Shown here in pieces: positions 59,247 to 64,000 of a DNA stretch of 64,000 nt. Under the pieces are notes generated by a model. That model was not told the DNA's origin, searched no databases, and worked only from the letters and a program-made list of their open reading frames with translations. Source of the stretch: Leifsonia poae (lineage in GTDB: Bacteria > Actinomycetota > Actinomycetes > Actinomycetales > Microbacteriaceae); assembly GCF_027921845.1 (NCBI RefSeq), contig NZ_BSEN01000013.1, forward strand, positions 173,182 through 237,181. Reading direction: 5' to 3'. The position numbers and the translations under genes are program-made. Each line of letters opens with the position of its first letter. Position 1 is the stretch's first letter.

Positions 59247-59888
59247 TCAGCGAGGCGAGGCCGCAGGCGCAATCGCCCGGCGGCTCAGCACGGCAGCGGC
59301 GAAGAAGCACGCGGCGCCGAGGAACGTTCCGGCGTTCGCCCAGAACAGACTGACGAGATCGTCGGTCGACGGCAGCACGAACGCCCCGATCGCGGAGAGG
59401 CCGAAGAGCACCGAACCGAGCATGTTCAGCCACGTGCACCGCCACGTGCGTGCCCGGGGATCCCACAGCCTGTCCCGCTCCGTGGTCGCGGCGACGGCGA
59501 AGGCGCTCGAGACGAGGAAGCAGATGGACCCGAAGGCATCCGGACGCCAGCCGCTGCTCAGCTGTGTCTGGCTGTTGATGGCGGTGATCAGGGCATCCGT
59601 CGTGCTGATGTTGAAGAACAGGGTCCCCACGAACTGCACGGCCGCCGACCACCAGTCGAAGCGGTCTGGACGGTTGCCGCCGCGCCGCGGCGGGCGGCGT
59701 CCGCTCAGCGCGAGCTGGATGAACCCCGCCGCCGTGAAGAAGAGCGCGCCGACGAAGAAGGTCAGGTCGGCCACGACGGTGCCGACGGCCTCCTGGTAGA
59801 ACGGGACGGCGCCGACCATGAAGAACAGCGAACCCACCGCGAAACCCCAGGCTTCACGCCTGAGACGGATGGCTCGCTCTGCCGGCAT
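59247..59888 (-). CDS. YrhK-like domain membrane protein
   Basis: The 213-residue protein has about six predicted membrane helices in pairs with a repeated pattern: GFAVGSLFFMVGAVPFYQ early and WLNMLGSVLFGLSAIGAFV late. This G-S-x-x-F-x-x-x-A helix pair is that of the YrhK-like domain. A DRFDWWSAAVQFVGTLFFN segment joins the pairs. The function is unknown. It is 24 bases upstream of the aldo/keto reductase gene on the same strand. Confidence 0.7.
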   Translation of the reverse strand: MPAERAIRLRREAWGFAVGSLFFMVGAVPFYQEAVGTVVADLTFFVGALFFTAAGFIQLALSGRRPPRRGGNRPDRFDWWSAAVQFVGTLFFNISTTDALITAINSQTQLSSGWRPDAFGSICFLVSSAFAVAATTERDRLWDPRARTWRCTWLNMLGSVLFGLSAIGAFVLPSTDDLVSLFWANAGTFLGAACFFAAAVLSRRAIAPAASPR

Positions 59889-59912
59889 GGTCAGAGCCTA
59901 GGGCTCAGCGCA

Positions 59913-61001
59913 TCAGGCCGTCAGTACCCTGCCGTCGACGAGTTCCGGGAAGGCGAGCAGCACCATGTCGACCAGCCGGTCGAGCGGGCGGGTCAGCGGG
60001 TCGGTGGCGGGAAGACCGAGCTCGAGCTCGTGCTCGTCGATGGACCGGCCGATCTCGGTGTCGGTCATCCCCTCGTGGTTGATCGTGACGCCGATCACCG
60101 TCGTCTCCGCGAATGCTTCGATCAGGGTGATCTCGCTCGCCGCCGTCGGGGTCGGCATCATCGGGAAGTCCCCGAGCATGGTGCGCGCCGGCGCATGCTG
60201 CACGATGACGCCCTGCGGCCGACTCCCGCGGAGGATGGCGCCGGAGCTGAGGTAGGCGGGGTGGCTCAGGGCGCCCTGGCCCTCGACGATGATCACGTCC
60301 GGGTCCTCGTTCTCCCACGCGGAGACGACCTGCGCCTCCACCTCGCCCGAGCAGAACTGGGGGATGGTCGCGTCGAGCGCGACCGCATAACGCGCGCCCT
60401 GGATCAGCGCCGTCTGGCCGGTGCCGATCATCACGGCGCGGATGCCCTGAGCGTTCAGAGCCTGCGTGAGCAGGGTGGCCGTCGTGCGCTTGCCCACCGA
60501 ACCGTCGGTGCCGAGCACCGCGATGCGCGGGCAGGTGACATCGAAGATGCGACCGGTGAACAGCTTCAGGTCCTTCATCTCCTTCGGGCGACGGACGTCG
60601 GTGATCATCACGCCGGCGAGCAGAGCAGCCGCGACGAACTCTGCGTCGTCGTTGAGGAACTCGTGCAGGCCGTTCACCAGGTTCATGCCGCGGTCGATCC
60701 CGTCGAGCAGCACCGCCCGCTGGCTCTCGGTGAGCAGGCCGTCAGCCGGCGCCATCCCGAAGATCAGCGTGTCGGGCACGCCGCCGGCGTGCGCGATCGA
60801 CTCGGCGAGGCTGGCGAGCACCGGGATGCCGTTGCGCACCCCGTCCAGGATGAGTCCCGCATCCTCGCCGGCGTGCGTGCTGTCCACGACGCTCAGGATC
60901 TCGTACTTCTCGGAATGACGGACGAGACCGTTGGCGGTCTTTCCGTCCTGCTCTCCGAAGAGCCCCTCGCAGTAGACGACGGCTTTCACGGACGCGGACA
61001 T
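59913..61001 (-). CDS. DUF1611 family P-loop protein (DgcN-like)
   Basis: I choose the ATG at 61001, with AGGAG 4 bases upstream; the frame is open to 61097. The 362-residue product has an N-terminal Rossmann-type domain and a P-loop GTDGSVGKR (Lys171) followed by VIIVEGQGALSHPAY. This is the DUF1611 family. Its members include DgcN, reported to act in D-glutamate catabolism beside the epimerase-like DgcA. No dgcA-like gene is next to it here, so the substrate is open. Confidence 0.8.
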   Translation of the reverse strand: MSASVKAVVYCEGLFGEQDGKTANGLVRHSEKYEILSVVDSTHAGEDAGLILDGVRNGIPVLASLAESIAHAGGVPDTLIFGMAPADGLLTESQRAVLLDGIDRGMNLVNGLHEFLNDDAEFVAAALLAGVMITDVRRPKEMKDLKLFTGRIFDVTCPRIAVLGTDGSVGKRTTATLLTQALNAQGIRAVMIGTGQTALIQGARYAVALDATIPQFCSGEVEAQVVSAWENEDPDVIIVEGQGALSHPAYLSSGAILRGSRPQGVIVQHAPARTMLGDFPMMPTPTAASEITLIEAFAETTVIGVTINHEGMTDTEIGRSIDEHELELGLPATDPLTRPLDRLVDMVLLAFPELVDGRVLTA

Positions 61002-61086
61002 GGCGCTCCTCTGATAGGCACAGAGGAGGCGACGGGATCGTGGCCGGATCGGATGATCCATTCGGTCAACGAGGCATCTTCCCTGA

Positions 61087-61105
61087 AGTCGGCGCACTGC
61101 CGACT
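61087..61105. other. Short hairpin between the DUF1611 and alcohol dehydrogenase genes
   Basis: AGTCGGC (61087-61093) and GCCGACT (61099-61105) pair across a 5-base loop. It lies after the alcohol dehydrogenase stop region and before the DUF1611 gene (both on the - strand), so it may be a terminator or lie in the DUF1611 leader. Confidence 0.3.
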
Positions 61106-61154
61106 CCCGAACCGTAGCAGGGGTTCCTGTGGACGGCCCCGCCGGAGTGCGGCG

Positions 61155-62201
61155 TCAGTGTTGCGGGAGGTCGCCGGGGACGAGCACCGTGATGCCGGTC
61201 GGCGGCGCGACCTCCATCCGTTCCAGCAGGGGTCCGCCCTGTTCGAGCGCGACGACGTCGCCCAGCAGGTCCTGCGGGCGGAGCGCTCCGTCGGCGACGA
61301 GGGCGAGCATCCCCGGATAGTCGGCCGCCGCCATGCCGTGACTGCCGAGGAGGTCGAGCTCCCAGGCGATCACCCGATCGAGGGGCAGCACGGGCAGCTG
61401 ATCGTGGGCGAGCAGCCCGATCTGCACGTGCCGCCCGCGACGCCGGAGCGAGAGCACGGCATCCGTGCTGGTCGTCGCCGACCCGACGGCGTCGACGCTG
61501 ACGTGCGCGCCACCGCCGGTGAGATCGTGCACCTCGGCGACGGTCGACGTGCCTGCGACCACGGTGTGCTCAGCCCCCACCTGACGGGCGAGTTCGAGCG
61601 CCGCGGGATTGCGGTCCACCGCGACGACGCGTGCTCCGAGTGCCTCCGCGATCATGACCGCACTCAGGCCGACGCCGCCGGCGCCGTACACGACGACCCA
61701 CTCGCCGCGCTGCACGGCCGCTCGCACCCGCACCGCCCGGTAGGCCGTGGCGAACCGGCAACCGAGGCTCGCGGCGGCCTCATCCGTCAGGGCGTCGGGA
61801 ACCGCGACCAGGTTGAGATCGGCGGCCCGGATGCTCACCAGCTCGGCGTGCGATCCCCAGTGCGTGAACCCGGGCTGCGTCTGATCCGGGCACACCTGCG
61901 CCTCGCCGCGGGCGCACCATTCGCAGCGGCCGCATCCGTTGACGAAGGGGGCCGTCACGCGGTCGCCGACGCGCCAGTCGCGAACACCGGATCCGACGGC
62001 CGCAACGGTTCCCACGAACTCGTGACCGGGCACGTGGGGGAGGTGCACGCTGTCGTCGTGCCCGGCCCAGGCGTGCCAGTCGCTGCGGCAGAGCCCGGAG
62101 GCGGCCACGCGGATGACGGCGCCGCCATCGGGCGCGACGGGGTCGGGTACCTCGCGCAGGGTGATCGGGCCGCCGAACCGGTCGTAGACGAGTGCCCTCA
62201 T
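61155..62201 (-). CDS. Zinc-dependent alcohol dehydrogenase (medium-chain family)
   Basis: The 348-residue enzyme has the catalytic zinc site Cys38, His60-Glu61 (GHE) and the structural zinc cysteines 90, 93, 96 and 104. The cofactor motif GAGGVG follows at about 172-177, and VVAVDRNPAALELA with Asp after strand two suggests NAD+. It oxidises alcohols or reduces aldehydes; the substrate is unknown. Its end is 153 bases from the DUF1611 start. Confidence 0.92.
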   Translation of the reverse strand: MRALVYDRFGGPITLREVPDPVAPDGGAVIRVAASGLCRSDWHAWAGHDDSVHLPHVPGHEFVGTVAAVGSGVRDWRVGDRVTAPFVNGCGRCEWCARGEAQVCPDQTQPGFTHWGSHAELVSIRAADLNLVAVPDALTDEAAASLGCRFATAYRAVRVRAAVQRGEWVVVYGAGGVGLSAVMIAEALGARVVAVDRNPAALELARQVGAEHTVVAGTSTVAEVHDLTGGGAHVSVDAVGSATTSTDAVLSLRRRGRHVQIGLLAHDQLPVLPLDRVIAWELDLLGSHGMAAADYPGMLALVADGALRPQDLLGDVVALEQGGPLLERMEVAPPTGITVLVPGDLPQH

Positions 62202-62248
62202 GCCTGTGCTCCGACCATGTCGTTCATGCTAGCCGGGGCCGGCCGGGC

Positions 62249-62689
62249 TCAGCCCCGGGCGAGGAGGCGCTGCACCGCGGGCAGGTCGGGCGACGCCCAG
62301 TCCAGCGCCGCCAGCTCCGGGATGCGCACCCACTCCATGCGATCGTGGTCCGTGCTCGCCTCGGGCCGGGCATCCACGAGCTCGGCGTCGTAGCAGCTCA
62401 ACGCGATCAGCCGCGTGCCGACGGCGGTGACGCTGCGGTCGAGCAGTGCGCCGACCCGGATGCCGACCCCCAGCTCTTCGCGGATCTCGCGCACCAGCGC
62501 ATCCTGCGGGCTCTCGCCGGTCTCGACCTTGCCGCCGGGGAACTCCCACGTGCCTGCCGCATCCTTGCCCGGAGCGCGGCGACAGGCGAGCACACGGCCG
62601 GACGACGCGATCACGGCGCCGACGACCTCGAGCGGGCGTTCGGACGGAGCCGCAGACTGCGGGGCGGCACGATCCGATCGGGGGCTCAC
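62249..62689 (-). CDS. Nudix hydrolase, MutT-like (8-oxo-dGTP diphosphatase type)
   Basis: The 146-residue protein starts at a GTG. The complete Nudix box GKVETGESPQDALVREIREELGV is present at about 53-75, preceded by WEFPGGK, a MutT-like feature. The C-terminal WVRIPELAALDWASPDLPAVQRL also fits MutT. It would hydrolyse oxidised dGTP and so prevent mutations. It is divergent from the FHA-domain gene. Confidence 0.88.
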   Translation of the reverse strand: MSPRSDRAAPQSAAPSERPLEVVGAVIASSGRVLACRRAPGKDAAGTWEFPGGKVETGESPQDALVREIREELGVGIRVGALLDRSVTAVGTRLIALSCYDAELVDARPEASTDHDRMEWVRIPELAALDWASPDLPAVQRLLARG

Positions 62690-62834
62690 GCGCCCATCTT
62701 GCCCTGTCAGGGCCGTTCCGGCCGTTCGCCGGCTCGGTAGGTTCGCAATCGCCCGCCCGCAGACCGGCGCACCACGCCTGAGAAGGCGGGCGCCTCACCG
62801 TAGGCTCGCGATGCCGTTCGGGGGGAGGGCAGCG

Positions 62835-64000
62835 GTGAAGCTCAAGATCACGCTCGCGTCGCGCGCGACCGCGGACCGCGATGTTCTGGTGACGGCCGAC
62901 GTGACCGCGACGATCGGCGATCTCGCCCGGCACCTGGCGGCGCCCGCCGAGGGTGCGATGACGCTCCGGGTCGAGTCGCCGGCAGCACGCCGGCCCCGGG
63001 TGCTGAACCCCGCCGCCCACCTGCACGAATCCAGCCTGCGCTCGGGATGCCGCGTGGAGGTCGTTCCCGTCGGCGAGCTCCGGGCCGGCGACGAACGGGA
63101 TGACGCGCCGGTGGCGCTGGTCCGGGTGCTCACCGGGCCGGAGGCCGGCCGCTCGTTCCCGCTCGCCTCGGGCGCCAACCTCGTCGGACGGGATGCGGCC
63201 GCGGACGTCCACCTCGCTGCCGACCCCGAGGTGTCCCGTCGTCACGCGACGATCGTCGCCGGCGACTCGATCACGGTCACCGATCTCAACTCCGCCAACG
63301 GGGTGCTCGTCGACGGTGCCCTGGTGCAGCGTGCGATCGTGACGCCGTCGACACGGCTGCAGATCGGCGCCGGTGTGCTGACGGTGCTGCCGTTGAGCAT
63401 GCCGGAGCCGTCGTCACACGTCGAGCCACCGTTCTTCCGGTCTCCGCGCGTCGAACCCGCCTACCGCGGCGCCTCGTTCACGCTCCCGGAGATCCCCGTT
63501 CCTCCCGACCCGCCTCGGCTGCCGTTGCTCGTGCTGCTCAGTCCTCTGCTTCTCGGGGCCGTCCTCTTCGCCCTGACACAGCAGGTCACCACCCTCGTCT
63601 TCGTCGCACTCTCACCGCTGATCATGCTCGGCACCTGGCTCGACAACCGGCGCCAGGGCCGACGGAGACGACGGGCGGGTCGCAGCGCCTTCGAGGCGGG
63701 GATGGCGGATGCGCGTGCGCGGTCGGAGGCCGAGCGCGAGGAGGAGGTGCGTGCACGGTGTGCAGAGTCGCCGGGCACGGCCGAGGTGGCTGCCGCGATC
63801 GGCCGGCGCGACGCGCTGCTCTGGACGCGCCGGCCGGAGCACGCGACCTTCCTCGAGGTGCGGTTCGGAGTGGGGCGGCAGGCGTCGCGGTCGAGCATCC
63901 GGCTGCCGTCGACGAACGCGGGGGACGCCGCCGATTGGGCCGCAGCGCTCGCGCTGGTCGAGGATTTTGCGGAGGTGCGTCGGGGCCCCGTCGTCGAGAC
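62835..64000 (+). CDS. FHA-domain EccC/EssC-like type VII secretion ATPase, N-terminal part (cut by window end)
   Basis: The start is the GTG at 62835, with GGAGGG 5 bases upstream; the frame stays open to the end (388 residues seen). Residues about 1-80 form a ubiquitin-like start (TADVTATIGDLARHLAAP). Residues about 95-175 are an FHA domain (GRDAAADVHLA, then VSRRHATIVAG, then LNSANGVLVDG) that would bind phosphothreonine. FRSPRVEPAYR leads to a pair of membrane helices at about 228-268. This is the layout of the FtsK/SpoIIIE motors that drive type VII secretion. The ATPase domains lie beyond the window. Confidence 0.85.
   Translation, partial: MKLKITLASRATADRDVLVTADVTATIGDLARHLAAPAEGAMTLRVESPAARRPRVLNPAAHLHESSLRSGCRVEVVPVGELRAGDERDDAPVALVRVLTGPEAGRSFPLASGANLVGRDAAADVHLAADPEVSRRHATIVAGDSITVTDLNSANGVLVDGALVQRAIVTPSTRLQIGAGVLTVLPLSMPEPSSHVEPPFFRSPRVEPAYRGASFTLPEIPVPPDPPRLPLLVLLSPLLLGAVLFALTQQVTTLVFVALSPLIMLGTWLDNRRQGRRRRRAGRSAFEAGMADARARSEAEREEEVRARCAESPGTAEVAAAIGRRDALLWTRRPEHATFLEVRFGVGRQASRSSIRLPSTNAGDAADWAAALALVEDFAEVRRGPVVE

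Noticed and set aside
60030-62393. A 787-codon + strand open frame opposite DUF1611 and the alcohol dehydrogenase
   Set aside because: The - strand genes have complete P-loop and zinc motifs; the + frame is a shadow.

Overview
The window is GC-rich (about 70%) DNA from an actinobacterium, most likely a member of the Microbacteriaceae (Leifsonia-like). The pointers are many GTG and occasional TTG starts, ATGA/GTGA stop-start overlaps, triple cell-wall-binding-2 repeats, a DUF6519-type injection-system gene, and several genes with no clear Shine-Dalgarno sequence. It reads as an ordinary chromosomal segment. I see no rRNA, tRNA, CRISPR array, insertion sequence or integrase, and no gap longer than 300 bases between genes. 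The largest gap is the 226-base divergent promoter region at 23759-23984.

Region 1 (1-20680, + strand) is most of an extracellular contractile injection system (eCIS; Afp/PVC and Streptomyces-CIS type). Nearly every gene overlaps the next by about 4 bases or less. In order: sheath C-terminus (cut by the window edge), tube, zinc-ribbon baseplate-type protein, disordered protein, DUF4255 terminator, AAA+ ATPase, a small conserved protein, a DUF4157 cargo protein, an unknown protein, CIS tube-cap protein, LysM-like protein, gp27-like hub, gp5-like spike, PAAR-like tip, gp25, two baseplate-J proteins, a gpI-like tail protein and DUF6519. The DUF4157 protein ends in a domain that matches anthrax lethal factor at all its zinc-site residues, so it is the best candidate for an injected toxin. 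No tail fibre or tape measure is visible.

Region 2 (20786-30422) is a sugar-scavenging regulon: a secreted clan-A-type glycoside hydrolase on the - strand, divergent from a GH36 alpha-galactosidase, followed by an ABC sugar importer (lipoprotein, two permeases) and a LacI regulator. The divergent region carries two near-mirror-image promoters and four 14-base matches to the LacI-family operator consensus.

Region 3 (30499-41815) holds a Baeyer-Villiger-type monooxygenase with a VOC protein; an unrecognised four-gene envelope cassette (OmpA-type lipoprotein, four-helix membrane protein, two charged helical proteins); a TetR/SDR divergent pair; a MFS-MarR-TetR drug-efflux operon with a well-formed promoter and paired operators; and a DUF1931 histone-fold protein with a YcaQ-type DNA glycosylase.

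Region 4 (41976-62689) holds a CPA1 antiporter, a class A penicillin-binding protein with PASTA domains, a secreted GH15 glucodextranase-type enzyme, LtrA, an MMPL transporter fused to a degenerate ABC domain with its YhgE/Pip partner, a cell-wall-binding-repeat protein, an aldo/keto reductase, a YrhK-like membrane protein, a DUF1611 P-loop protein, a zinc alcohol dehydrogenase and a Nudix hydrolase. The window ends (62835-64000) in the first third of an FHA-domain EccC/EssC-like type VII secretion ATPase.

All calls come from reading the translated sequence and motifs; no database search was run. Family names are recognition calls.
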